A stretch of DNA of 19,801 nucleotides, taken from assembly GCA_900128565.1 (NCBI GenBank), contig LT636045.1, positions 1-19,801 of the forward strand, written 5' to 3'. The translations under genes and the position numbers were made by a program. The DNA is from Stramenopiles sp. TOSAG23-6. Its lineage: Eukaryota; Sar. Within the stretch, counting starts at the first letter, position 1, and the number at the start of each line of letters is the position of its first letter. The notes under the pieces are model-generated. The model had not been told where the DNA came from, made no database searches, and worked only from the letters and a program-made list of their open reading frames with translations. Positions 1 to 8,495 of the stretch are shown piece by piece.

Positions 1-2328
1 AAAGCACACGATGAAGCAATGAATGAACTTGCAAATAATCACAAATCTGAAATTGATCGTATTACAAAAGAGCATCATGGTAATAGAGAAGAAGCTCTCG
101 AGGAATTAGCAAATACTCATAAAGCTGAATTGAAAAAAATGGAGAAGGAAATTGAAAAAGCTCTTGGCGAGGAAATGGACGAACTTGCAAATAATCATAA
201 ATCTGAGATGGATCGTCTCATCGTTGAACATCATGGTAATAGAAAAGAAGCTCTTGAGAAACTTGTAGATGAACATAAAACTGAAATGAAAAAAATGGAA
301 AATGAAATCGATTTAAAAACTAAAGCACATGATGACGCGATGAATGAACTTGCAAATAATCATAAATCTGAGATGGATCGTCTCACAGATGAACATCATG
401 GTAATAGAAATGAAGCTCTTGAGGAACTTGCCAATGATCATCATAAGGAGATGTCTTTGATGGAGAGTTCAATGGAACAGAAACTAAGATTACATCAAGA
501 AGCGATGGAGGAGATTGCTCTTGAGCACAAAAGTGAAGTTGAAAAGATGTCTGCATCTCATCAGAAGGAAATCAAAATTGCTATTGAAAAAAAAACTGAA
601 AAACATTTGATTGAATTATCCAAACAGGAGGACAAAATGGCCCAAAAACACCAATCTCATTCGAAAGACGTTGCCCAGTTAGAAGATAGGCATAAAGAAA
701 TTGTATTAGCGCTGAAAAAGGCTAATCAAAAAGAGAGGATGGCGTCACTCGAATCACTGAAAAAAAATCACCAAGAAGATTTAAATCAAACTGAATCAAA
801 ATTGAAAAACATGTATAAAAAATGGAACGATGATGCTAAAACGAAGCTTGCTTTAAATCATGAAGCTCAAATAAAGTTATTAGTTGCAAAACATCTTGGT
901 GAACGAGCGACGGCACTGGGTGCACTAAAACAAAATCATGCTAAGGAAATTGAGAGGAAAGATAGCGAAATGAAGAAAGTTGTAGAAGCTTTGAAATTAG
1001 AAAGTAAAACGGAAAAAAATAAGTTGATAGAAAACTCCCTTCAAGAAAAGGAAAGTTTAAAACTTAAAAGTGAAGATGAATTGAATAATACTAAAACAAC
1101 TTTGAGGGCTATTCACGAAACCTGGAGAGCAAAGATTGAAAATGAACATAAAAAAGAGGTTGAAAATATTAAAAAAGCATATCTTGATGATAAATCAACT
1201 GAATTAGAAAAAATTGCTGATCTTCACAAAAGTGTACTTGAAGAAAAGCAACGTGAAATAAAAATGAAAGAAAAGGTTCATAATGTTGTATTAGCGACTC
1301 TGAAAGCAGAGCATGTGAAGGAGATTGAAAAAATTGCGGATTATCACAATGGAGATAAAATGTCAGAAATATCATCGTGCAAAGCTGCTCACAAAATTGA
1401 GCTGGAAAAAATGGAAGAAATGCACAAGCAACGACATTTAGATGAAATTGAAAAAATAAGTATAAATCATGATAAAGAGATCAAAATGTTGATAGAACAA
1501 CATAGCAAAGATAAATCTGCTGAGCTAGAAGCCCTTTCACACAATTACTCTGCGGAACTTGCCCGAAAAGAAAGAGAAGGTCGTAAAAACGCTGAAATCG
1601 GTATTGCAAAAGTTGAAGAGCGCGTCGAAAATAAACATCTTCAACTCTGTACGGTAGCAGCTCAAAAATCAGTAGCCATCGCAATTCATACTATGCAAAT
1701 AGGAAAGTATATGTCGAAAAGTGCTTTTAATACAAAGCAGACGGCCAAGCGGTATGTAACGCTTTCTGCCAACCGAAGATGTGTTTTATGGGGCTCATCC
1801 AAAAGTAATGTAAAGAAAAAGGTCAACGTTGATAATATTGTAAGTGTTCACTATGGTGTGCGAACTCCAAACCTATTTAAGGAACGTATTTTGAATGGAG
1901 ACAATCGTTTACCATGGCTTTGCTTTTCAATCGCTGTTCGAGAACCTAAACGCACATTTGATTTCGAATGTGTTGGTGACAAGACGAGTGTTGACACAGT
2001 TCGTTGGGTTCAAGGTCTTGCGAATCTTGCATCTGTGCCATTTGTTGAAAGATTTTCATTTGCCTCTTTAATGTCTCGTTCTCTATGGATGCATCTTCAA
2101 TCAAAATCAAAGAAAACAGGTAAAGGATATAAAATAATACTCGAAGATATTTTACATCATTTTCGAACTAAAGAAAATTTACCAAATTTAAATAATAATC
2201 TGAGTGGTGAGGAAGAGGAAAAGAAAGGAGCAAAGCAAGTACAAAAAGCAATCCAAATTCAACGAGAAATTGCTGCCCAGAGTAAAGATCTAAAATCAAA
2301 AAGAAATAGTCTAATCGAAAAGAAATAG
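1..2328 (+). CDS. Coiled-coil repeat protein with C-terminal PH domain (5' partial)
   Basis: The frame is open from base 1, and the residues before the first ATG at 19 (KAHDEA) match the linker of the later repeats, so the true start lies outside the window. Residues 1 to about 550 (counted from that ATG) are almost uninterrupted charged helix rich in Glu, Lys and His, which suggests a long coiled coil. It begins with three near-identical repeats of 52-55 residues and continues as degenerate copies. Residues about 559-670 look like a pleckstrin-homology domain of the phospholipase C type: GKYMSKS, then RYVTLSANRRCVLW, a basic loop, PWLCFSI, and the closing DTVRWVQGL helix with its conserved Trp. 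A short basic and acidic tail follows, ending in TAG. Such proteins usually act as scaffolds or membrane tethers, with PH binding phosphoinositides or protein. That role is inference. An AATAAA lies 63 bases after the stop. The gene converges on the next gene. Confidence 0.85.
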   Translation, partial: KAHDEAMNELANNHKSEIDRITKEHHGNREEALEELANTHKAELKKMEKEIEKALGEEMDELANNHKSEMDRLIVEHHGNRKEALEKLVDEHKTEMKKMENEIDLKTKAHDDAMNELANNHKSEMDRLTDEHHGNRNEALEELANDHHKEMSLMESSMEQKLRLHQEAMEEIALEHKSEVEKMSASHQKEIKIAIEKKTEKHLIELSKQEDKMAQKHQSHSKDVAQLEDRHKEIVLALKKANQKERMASLESLKKNHQEDLNQTESKLKNMYKKWNDDAKTKLALNHEAQIKLLVAKHLGERATALGALKQNHAKEIERKDSEMKKVVEALKLESKTEKNKLIENSLQEKESLKLKSEDELNNTKTTLRAIHETWRAKIENEHKKEVENIKKAYLDDKSTELEKIADLHKSVLEEKQREIKMKEKVHNVVLATLKAEHVKEIEKIADYHNGDKMSEISSCKAAHKIELEKMEEMHKQRHLDEIEKISINHDKEIKMLIEQHSKDKSAELEALSHNYSAELARKEREGRKNAEIGIAKVEERVENKHLQLCTVAAQKSVAIAIHTMQIGKYMSKSAFNTKQTAKRYVTLSANRRCVLWGSSKSNVKKKVNVDNIVSVHYGVRTPNLFKERILNGDNRLPWLCFSIAVREPKRTFDFECVGDKTSVDTVRWVQGLANLASVPFVERFSFASLMSRSLWMHLQSKSKKTGKGYKIILEDILHHFRTKENLPNLNNNLSGEEEEKKGAKQVQKAIQIQREIAAQSKDLKSKRNSLIEKK
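19..504 (+). repeat. Three tandem ~165-bp repeats encoding a histidine-rich helical unit
   Basis: Units start at 19, 175 and 340 and are 156, 165 and 165 bp long. Each encodes [MNELANNHKSE..DRL], [EHHGNR.EALE.L], [H..E..K/LME..] and an AHDDA-like linker. The first unit lacks three codons in that linker. A fourth, more diverged copy starts at 505 (MEEIALEHKSEVEK). The spacing of 55 residues equals five hendecads (11-residue helical repeats), consistent with coiled coil. Confidence 0.9.
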
Positions 2329-2390
2329 TTTACTATAACAATACGATGTCAAATATGATATGTAATAATGATTGCAACCTGGACATAAAT

Positions 2391-2396
2391 AATAAA
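2391..2396 (+). terminator. Probable polyadenylation signal AATAAA
   Basis: A canonical AATAAA sits 63 bases downstream of the stop of the coiled-coil/PH gene, in the 119-bp gap between it and the convergent nucleotidyltransferase gene. Position and strand fit the end of the plus-strand transcript. In an AT-rich genome the hexamer also occurs by chance. Confidence 0.45.
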
Positions 2397-2447
2397 CAAT
2401 TTTCAACTATCTTTTCTTTTTCCAAAAACGAAACAACAGTTTCACAA

Positions 2448-5400
2448 TCAATGTTTTTCATCCAAATACGTAATGGGGTAGGTAGGAGCGGCACCAGACA
2501 TTTGCCTCAGTATTGGATGATACTTCGGAAACATGTTTTCGAATTCCGTCATATATTCTCTTATTTTTTCTTCTATATGCTTCTGGTTCTCACGGGAACT
2601 TCGGGAATGAAGCAGTCCATTCTTATGTGCAAGAATTATTTTTTTTTGATGTAAAGCAGATACTATAAACTTATGAACCTTAACCATAATATAAGGAGAT
2701 ATTCCCACTACTTTTATGCCTGGGTATTTCAAGAAGAACTTAGTCATATAGTTAGATAACGCTTGGGATTCTTCGTCATTATGTTGATGCTGTATTTTAA
2801 TTAGATACTTATCCACATTGTCATGAAACTGCCGCAAAATCTTACGTGTTTTTTTTATCGAAAGTTTTCGTAAAACCCCAGGGAATCTTTCATCAAATGA
2901 GTCTCTCAATTCTTTCATTAAACTTCTTTTCTCTGTCATATAGCTCCGATAATGTTTGACAACATTTTTATCAAGATATCTCAATCCTTTGTTATAGCTT
3001 TGCCATTCTTCTTTGCTTACACGAATGGTTTCATAAAAAAATGTCATTTTATTATGATAGATGAATTTTTCGAGATCCACATTTATATCATGAAAGTCAT
3101 ATTCGGTATTGCTTAAAACACGACTAAATTCACTTAAGAGCTTTGGATCACATATTTCACGCAGCATTTGGATTGTTCGTAGAAAGAATGGGTCGGAGTT
3201 TATTTGGGATTGTTCGTTTACATTTTGATACTTTAAATAAAACTCAGCGTCACCCCATCGCACCATCCTTTCATCAATAAGCATAGCACCCCTCTCTAAG
3301 TTTTCCCGTGAACCCGCCATACCTCCATAGTTTTTATTTATTTTGCATACATCGACAAAAAGATCTGACCTAGCAAGTTCGCGAAGATTTTTTATACGAT
3401 AATTTTCTTCGGCAGGAGTAGGCATTTGATCAATACTCTCCTTCTTCATAAAGTCAATATATAACCGATTAATGTTTTGTCTAGAATGGAACTCTTTTTT
3501 AAGATGGGTACATATGAGCCTATTTGATGCATCTTCCACTCCACGTGTATTAATTTCCCAGAGTGTTTTATACAAACGCTGTAAATTCTTAACAAATGGA
3601 AAATAAGGATTTTGTACACTCGACACAATTCTAAGTTTCGTGGGACTGATATTTTTCATGGAACTTTCCTCCAGAGGGTATGACCAATGAGGCTCTACTC
3701 TTAAAATTTTGGGATCTTGAGAAACATCGTCAACTCCATTTGAAAGCATGACATCTGCGTTTGTCAAATTCTCATGTAAATCCGTCGGGCCAAGAAAGAA
3801 AAAAACACTGAAAAAAAGACCAAAGAATGATCTTATTAGAGTCTTGCGATATGGATTCAATAATTTTGGAGATGCCCTTGGAGATGCCCTTGGTGGTTTT
3901 GTTACTGGTTTCGTTGTCGGAAGAGCGACAACTTCTTGAGTATTGGAAGTAGATGGAATGACTACTTGACCTCCTCGAACTCTTCTTTTCCTCCTTCTAT
4001 TCTTTGTTGATTTAGTATCTGCTGTTGGAATGTTTTCCGCTTTGGCTTTTGTTGCAGAGGCTTCTCTACAATCTGCATGTTCTTCTTTTGCTTTTGAACC
4101 AATATTAGTCGAATCACTTTCCTTCGAATATGCTAAGTCTTTTAAAGTCAAATCATTTTCATTTGGTTTTGGCGATGCTACTATTAATATATCCGTTTTT
4201 GACACTGGAATAGCATCCGGATTGGTATCATCTAATTTTAGAGATGTAGCTAGTTTTTGATGAACATCTTGTCCTTCTTTTACTTCTGTAGCAATATCAG
4301 TCGAATCACTTTTCTTGGGATTTGCAAACTCTTTTAAAGTCGAATCATTTTCATCCGATTTTGGCGATACTACTATTGAAATATTAGTCTTTGACACTGG
4401 ATTAATGCCCGGATTGGTATCATCTAATTTTAGGGATGCAATTAATTGTTGATGATCATTATTGGTATTTGTATGCGATAAAAAATACGTACGTAAATTG
4501 GGCTTGTCCTCTTTCATCAATATTTTTTCACACAATTCATCAAATGCTTTTTGTACTTCTTGAATGTTGAATGCAGAAGCACCAGCGTTGGTCAAAACTT
4601 CTTGAGCTGGATCTTGGATGAACATATGGTGAAAATGAGGATCCAATGGAGACTTGCTATCCAGTAGAGCATAGTCCGCGCGTGGAAATCTCATTATTTT
4701 ATCGGTTCCAATAAATAGACTCCTTGTACCAAAATTTCGTAAAAACTCGACTAACTTTTCACCGAGAGTTAAAGAAAGAACCTTTTCTGTATTCAAAAAA
4801 AAGAATCGCATCATCAAAATTAACACATAACTACCCATTGTACCCTCGTATGGTATATTCAGCCTCTTTTTGTGCAAATATACTTTAATTAAAAGTAATA
4901 GGCTCTTCACATCGGCATCGAGACTCAGTGTATTCCTTATTATTTGAGCAACCTTAATATGACTGTCATCTTTCAGTAGCGAAACATCAATGTGCATGCC
5001 ATCCGAAAGAACTAACTTAATTATTGAATGTTCTGTTAAAATGATTTCACACGATTCTGGTCCCAAATCTTTTTGCAGTTGCTTAGCTAGAATCCCTAAC
5101 TTTTCTTCAGTGGATTCAATCAATGTTTCAGCAAAACTACTGACAGCAAAATCAAGATCAGAGACTCTAGGTATATACATCCCATACTTGGCTGAACCAT
5201 ACACTTCAATTTCCGCGTCTTTCCACATTTTTTTAATCGAGTTTTCAAATAAAACTTTGTACTTCTCAATGTCTTCTTGTTTTTCTGAACAATCCGTGTT
5301 TATCTCTTCAACAATCTGAGATAATTTATCGTTCACACCTCTTGGAATAACAGGAACTCTTGGAATAAAAGGAGTTGCTTTTGGGGACAAAGGAGAAAGT

Positions 5401-5486
5401 GCAGCATGAGCAAAGCATTTATACTGAAGCAAATATACAGTTAAAATAATGAGCATGCTAAACTTCGTTTCTCTACGGTTTCCCAT
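2448..5486 (-). CDS. Trf4/TUTase-like nucleotidyltransferase with signal peptide and central membrane segment
   Basis: This 1012-residue protein belongs to the non-canonical poly(A)/poly(U) polymerase family (DNA polymerase beta-like fold), which adds nucleotides to RNA 3' ends. The catalytic GS signature is at residues 97-98 (VYGSAKYG). The two metal-binding Asp are D110 and D112 (SDLDF), and the third is D167 (HIDVSLL). A PAP/25A-associated region near 200-230 reads KKRLNIPYEGTMGSYVLILM. The chosen ATG at 5486 starts a classic signal peptide (basic start, LIILTVYLL core, likely cut after CFAHA). The open frame runs on to 5585, but only to a GTG. Residues about 342-470 hold a duplicated Ser/Asp-rich linker, followed by basic KNRRRKRRVRG. 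A hydrophobic segment follows at about 547-565. The last ~410 residues are a helical, charged region I do not recognise. Catalytic residues are intact. The target compartment (ER, plastid or other) is unknown. Confidence 0.85.
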   Translation of the reverse strand: MGNRRETKFSMLIILTVYLLQYKCFAHAALSPLSPKATPFIPRVPVIPRGVNDKLSQIVEEINTDCSEKQEDIEKYKVLFENSIKKMWKDAEIEVYGSAKYGMYIPRVSDLDFAVSSFAETLIESTEEKLGILAKQLQKDLGPESCEIILTEHSIIKLVLSDGMHIDVSLLKDDSHIKVAQIIRNTLSLDADVKSLLLLIKVYLHKKRLNIPYEGTMGSYVLILMMRFFFLNTEKVLSLTLGEKLVEFLRNFGTRSLFIGTDKIMRFPRADYALLDSKSPLDPHFHHMFIQDPAQEVLTNAGASAFNIQEVQKAFDELCEKILMKEDKPNLRTYFLSHTNTNNDHQQLIASLKLDDTNPGINPVSKTNISIVVSPKSDENDSTLKEFANPKKSDSTDIATEVKEGQDVHQKLATSLKLDDTNPDAIPVSKTDILIVASPKPNENDLTLKDLAYSKESDSTNIGSKAKEEHADCREASATKAKAENIPTADTKSTKNRRRKRRVRGGQVVIPSTSNTQEVVALPTTKPVTKPPRASPRASPKLLNPYRKTLIRSFFGLFFSVFFFLGPTDLHENLTNADVMLSNGVDDVSQDPKILRVEPHWSYPLEESSMKNISPTKLRIVSSVQNPYFPFVKNLQRLYKTLWEINTRGVEDASNRLICTHLKKEFHSRQNINRLYIDFMKKESIDQMPTPAEENYRIKNLRELARSDLFVDVCKINKNYGGMAGSRENLERGAMLIDERMVRWGDAEFYLKYQNVNEQSQINSDPFFLRTIQMLREICDPKLLSEFSRVLSNTEYDFHDINVDLEKFIYHNKMTFFYETIRVSKEEWQSYNKGLRYLDKNVVKHYRSYMTEKRSLMKELRDSFDERFPGVLRKLSIKKTRKILRQFHDNVDKYLIKIQHQHNDEESQALSNYMTKFFLKYPGIKVVGISPYIMVKVHKFIVSALHQKKIILAHKNGLLHSRSSRENQKHIEEKIREYMTEFENMFPKYHPILRQMSGAAPTYPITYLDEKH
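4071..4454 (-). repeat. Tandem duplication of 192 bp (64 residues) in the nucleotidyltransferase linker
   Basis: Two adjacent in-frame copies lie on the minus strand, about 4263-4454 and 4071-4262. Both begin HQ(Q/K)L, followed by SLKLDDTNP, a PVSKT motif, VVSPK/VASPK, a Ser/Asp-rich stretch and SDST. They sit between the catalytic region and the basic patch before the membrane segment. The copies clearly share ancestry but have diverged at many codons. Confidence 0.85.
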
Positions 5487-5600
5487 TGTTTCAGACTGAC
5501 CACAAGGACAATAAGACCAGTCTGACCAGATAAGGACGTGTGGCGCATGTGGCTGTCGTGTGTCTGTCGTGTCAAAAACCGACACGTGTCACGGCTAACT
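5487..5600 (-). promoter_or_regulatory. Probable promoter/5'UTR of the nucleotidyltransferase gene, with inverted repeat and CACGTG palindrome
   Basis: An 8-bp inverted repeat, TCAGACTG (5491-5498) and CAGTCTGA (5518-5525), lies just upstream of the chosen ATG. Each arm is followed by CTGACCA or forms part of it. A perfect 10-bp palindrome GACACGTGTC, with an E-box/G-box core, is at 5581-5590. The stretch between has repeated GTGTC/CTGTCGTGT words. This non-protein-like structure supports starting translation at 5486 rather than further upstream. Function is inferred from position only. Confidence 0.4.
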
Positions 5601-5653
5601 AATGCTAACAAAATAAAAATATTATGACGAATCTAAATCTTTCTAAAAGTTGC

Positions 5654-5659
5654 TTTATT
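5654..5659 (-). terminator. Probable polyadenylation signal for the VPS39-like gene
   Basis: TTTATT on the plus strand is AATAAA on the minus strand, about ten bases past the TAA stop of the VPS39-like gene. The gap to the upstream region of the next minus-strand gene is very short, so the transcript end must fall here or run into that gene's promoter. Confidence 0.35.
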
Positions 5660-5669
5660 ATTTTTCTTT

Positions 5670-8495
5670 TTATTGCCGATTACACCCAGATGTACCAGGT
5701 AACCAGATTCGTGTAGAATCGCCACCCAACTGCATTGCTGTATCAAATCGTTGTCCTGTATAAGGGTCAATATATAATTTTTCCCCTTGGACGTGATGAT
5801 GTAAAGCTACACGTCCGTTTGGAAATACGGCAAATACCATATTCTCATCAATAGGTTCTCCTGACACACAACATGTTGACTCACGGTCAATAACAATCTT
5901 TCTACTTTCAAGGGAGTGCAATTCAGCAAGAACAGAAATCTGAGCATCATATTTCATTAAATGCTTCCGAACTTGCGCTTGTCTCAAATCATGGAATCTC
6001 TGAGGCATTGTACGTTGGAAATATTCCATTAATTCTACTAATTTAACGTCATCAGGTATTACACGTAATACGGCAGTTGGATTGATGGTATTATTCTTTA
6101 GAATATAAAGTGCCTTTTCACGATAAATGGATGAGTTTTCATCTTGTGTATTAAAAAGCATTCCAAGTAAAATAATAAAAGCTTCATTACTTGATGTACC
6201 ACAACAAATACAATACTTTTCAGCTTCATCTATATTATTTAGACGACAAACTAATATATCCAAGGCTTCCGAATGTTTATTCTGTCTACGATATAATTCG
6301 ACATTTTCATTATGTAAATTAGTATCTTTTGTATAGAGCAAGACTTTATCAATGTCATATTCTCCATTCTGTAAAAATGAATACAATTTATCACGTATTT
6401 CCACAACTTCAGGACTATTATCATCTAATAGGGAAATGACATGAGTTGCATACTCTAATGCTAATCGAGTACCCAATTCAATATCAGACATTCCTTGTAC
6501 AGATAGTTTGTTTTCCAAATATTTACGTAGAAGTTGCCCATCTAGTTGACCTTCTAAATGTTTTATAACACGCATTGGATTCAAACCAGATGTAGAGGGT
6601 GACATAAACACAGAAAGTATTTCCTGCGGATATTTTGATAAAAGAGGTGCAGTAAATTGAAAAATTAAATTAGCATCTTCTCCATTGGACTCTGGGTCAA
6701 CATTTTTCGAACAAAAATAATTCGACATTGCTTTAACTGCACTTGTCCCTTCCAACCACCCACCCCATCCAGCACCCTCAGGCGAATCACACAATTGCGC
6801 CCACACTGAGCATGCTTTCTGTTTCATACCACGAGTGGAGTAAAATAGAGCAAGAAAGTGTTCTAAACCAAATTGTCGCAATATTTTTTCAACCAAAATC
6901 AAATCACAATAATTATTGGATACAACTAAATGTTGAAGTTCATTTTGCCACTGTGTAGAAGGTGGATTGGAAGACTCGTGTACAAGTAGAACTAATACTT
7001 TTAATAAAGAAGAGTCAACACAAGTCAAAGCTTCATTACCACCCCGTTGGCGTAATTGTCGACGACACGTTTCACTATTTTTGTGTGATATCAATACGCG
7101 TGCAAGACACGCTCGTGCTCCTCCATCATTAATTACAGAATTACCAATTGAAATTGAAGATAAATTTTTCTCTCTTTGAAAAGAAAATCCAGGAGGTTGA
7201 ATATCTGGGAACAATGCAATTAAATTCCTAGGATCTTCACTAATATCCCCTGCAATAGCTTCTTCCCAATGTTTTGCTGCTTCATCAAATTGTAAAGCAG
7301 AAAATAATACATGTGCAGCTTTTGCTGCAAATTTTGAAATTCGGGTATTCCAAATAGACAATTTATCAAATTGTTTATTTTTCTCCATTTGCTCGCGTTC
7401 ATTTTCTAAAACATTTCTTGCTTGAGCAACTTGTGGAGGATCTAAATCTAACAAAGTTTGTACTTGTATATCTGTCGGAACTGACTGAATGAATGATAAC
7501 GACCGACTCGCAACAATAAAAGCAAAACCATCAGTTTGACTACAACCTCCTCCACTTGATGAATTCATATGAGATGCACGAAATCCTCCATCCACAAGAA
7601 CACTACCTGTACCAATAATAGGCATTTCTTGTATAAGTTGTGGCATCTGACCATCTCCATTGTCAAATTTATAAACAGCAATATGATCTCTGTATAATGT
7701 AAGTAAATGTCTCCCACAGTAACCAAAAGACACAGGCAAAGTTGGCCATTGTATTGGATTTCGTGTTACCGGTGTTGCGTTAAAATGTAAAAACATACCG
7801 AGTGATGGTGCGCCAACAACTAATAATTGTTCATTAGGAACCAACTTCATTCTTGGTGGAGTGTCAGCGTCAAGTAGACCAGGTACCTCAACAGACTGTC
7901 CTGTGCTAACAGTAATAATTGAATATTCTTTCCTAAATCCTAGACAAATGCTATCACCTAACCATTCCATATCCAATGGAGTTTGAGTAATTGGCAATTC
8001 TTTCAAAAATCGATATTGACCACGAGCATACTCATATAGAGATAGTTTTTTCTTTTCGGCAACGCACAGGGGGAATAACGGTGGACCACTTTTATTTTGT
8101 ACAAACAAATTTGCAGATTGATGCTTCGACAATGACTTACTTTCTACTGGATCTAAAGTTAAGAGATTTCGCACCGTAATACAACCATCTTCACAAAGAG
8201 CAATAATTCTCTGGATTCCACTGACTGCTTCGAGTTGTCGAACTCGTTTACGCTTTGGACTAATAAGCACAGAAGCGACTTCTCGAGCCAGACCAACATC
8301 AGGGCAACTACTACCTTGTGGTGTCGAAAGCTTAAACCAAACTATTTCACCTTTGTATGTACCAATGTAAATATTAACACACTTATTTTGAACATCATAC
8401 CAATATGCAAGTGAACTTGCTTTACGAGACCCCATATCAGGTATAATTTTATGAAGTTTGAACGCATGGGACTTTGTCAGAGTAGGTTTAGACAT
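5670..8495 (-). CDS. VPS39: VPS39/Vam6-like subunit of the HOPS vesicle-tethering complex
   Basis: VPS39 is the HOPS subunit that binds Rab7/Ypt7 and helps tether late endosomes and vacuoles or lysosomes before fusion. The 941-residue length is near the family norm. Residues ~10-330 read as a citron-homology (CNH) beta-propeller: IYIGTYKGEIVWFKL, IQRIIALCEDGCITVRNL, LDMEWLGDSICLGFRKEYSII, a pattern typical of VPS39 and the related VPS3/TGFBRAP1. Residues ~340-860 are helical repeats, including the family motif DPRNLIALFPDIQPPGF. The C-terminus has the VPS39 domain-2 pattern (CC..., VFAVFPNGRVALHHH, ~875-901), but most zinc ligands are missing. The ATG at 8495 gives a natural start, and no intron is needed. 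A VPS3/TGFBRAP1 identity (CORVET subunit) is the main alternative. Confidence 0.85.
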   Translation of the reverse strand: MSKPTLTKSHAFKLHKIIPDMGSRKASSLAYWYDVQNKCVNIYIGTYKGEIVWFKLSTPQGSSCPDVGLAREVASVLISPKRKRVRQLEAVSGIQRIIALCEDGCITVRNLLTLDPVESKSLSKHQSANLFVQNKSGPPLFPLCVAEKKKLSLYEYARGQYRFLKELPITQTPLDMEWLGDSICLGFRKEYSIITVSTGQSVEVPGLLDADTPPRMKLVPNEQLLVVGAPSLGMFLHFNATPVTRNPIQWPTLPVSFGYCGRHLLTLYRDHIAVYKFDNGDGQMPQLIQEMPIIGTGSVLVDGGFRASHMNSSSGGGCSQTDGFAFIVASRSLSFIQSVPTDIQVQTLLDLDPPQVAQARNVLENEREQMEKNKQFDKLSIWNTRISKFAAKAAHVLFSALQFDEAAKHWEEAIAGDISEDPRNLIALFPDIQPPGFSFQREKNLSSISIGNSVINDGGARACLARVLISHKNSETCRRQLRQRGGNEALTCVDSSLLKVLVLLVHESSNPPSTQWQNELQHLVVSNNYCDLILVEKILRQFGLEHFLALFYSTRGMKQKACSVWAQLCDSPEGAGWGGWLEGTSAVKAMSNYFCSKNVDPESNGEDANLIFQFTAPLLSKYPQEILSVFMSPSTSGLNPMRVIKHLEGQLDGQLLRKYLENKLSVQGMSDIELGTRLALEYATHVISLLDDNSPEVVEIRDKLYSFLQNGEYDIDKVLLYTKDTNLHNENVELYRRQNKHSEALDILVCRLNNIDEAEKYCICCGTSSNEAFIILLGMLFNTQDENSSIYREKALYILKNNTINPTAVLRVIPDDVKLVELMEYFQRTMPQRFHDLRQAQVRKHLMKYDAQISVLAELHSLESRKIVIDRESTCCVSGEPIDENMVFAVFPNGRVALHHHVQGEKLYIDPYTGQRFDTAMQLGGDSTRIWLPGTSGCNRQ

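Noticed and set aside
2346-2654. 102-residue plus-strand open frame at the convergent gene end
   Set aside because: Most of it overlaps the 3' end of the nucleotidyltransferase in antisense. It contains the AATAAA of the upstream gene and ends in an AT-driven Phe/Tyr run.
4990-5319. 109-residue plus-strand open frame opposite the nucleotidyltransferase
   Set aside because: It is antisense to the conserved catalytic region and its product has no recognisable domain. It is explained as a shadow of the real gene.
5487-5585. N-terminal extension of the nucleotidyltransferase to 5585
   Set aside because: The extension begins with GTG, not ATG. It has Cys/Trp-rich, non-conserved-looking residues and would bury the signal peptide, and the DNA there shows promoter-like inverted repeats.
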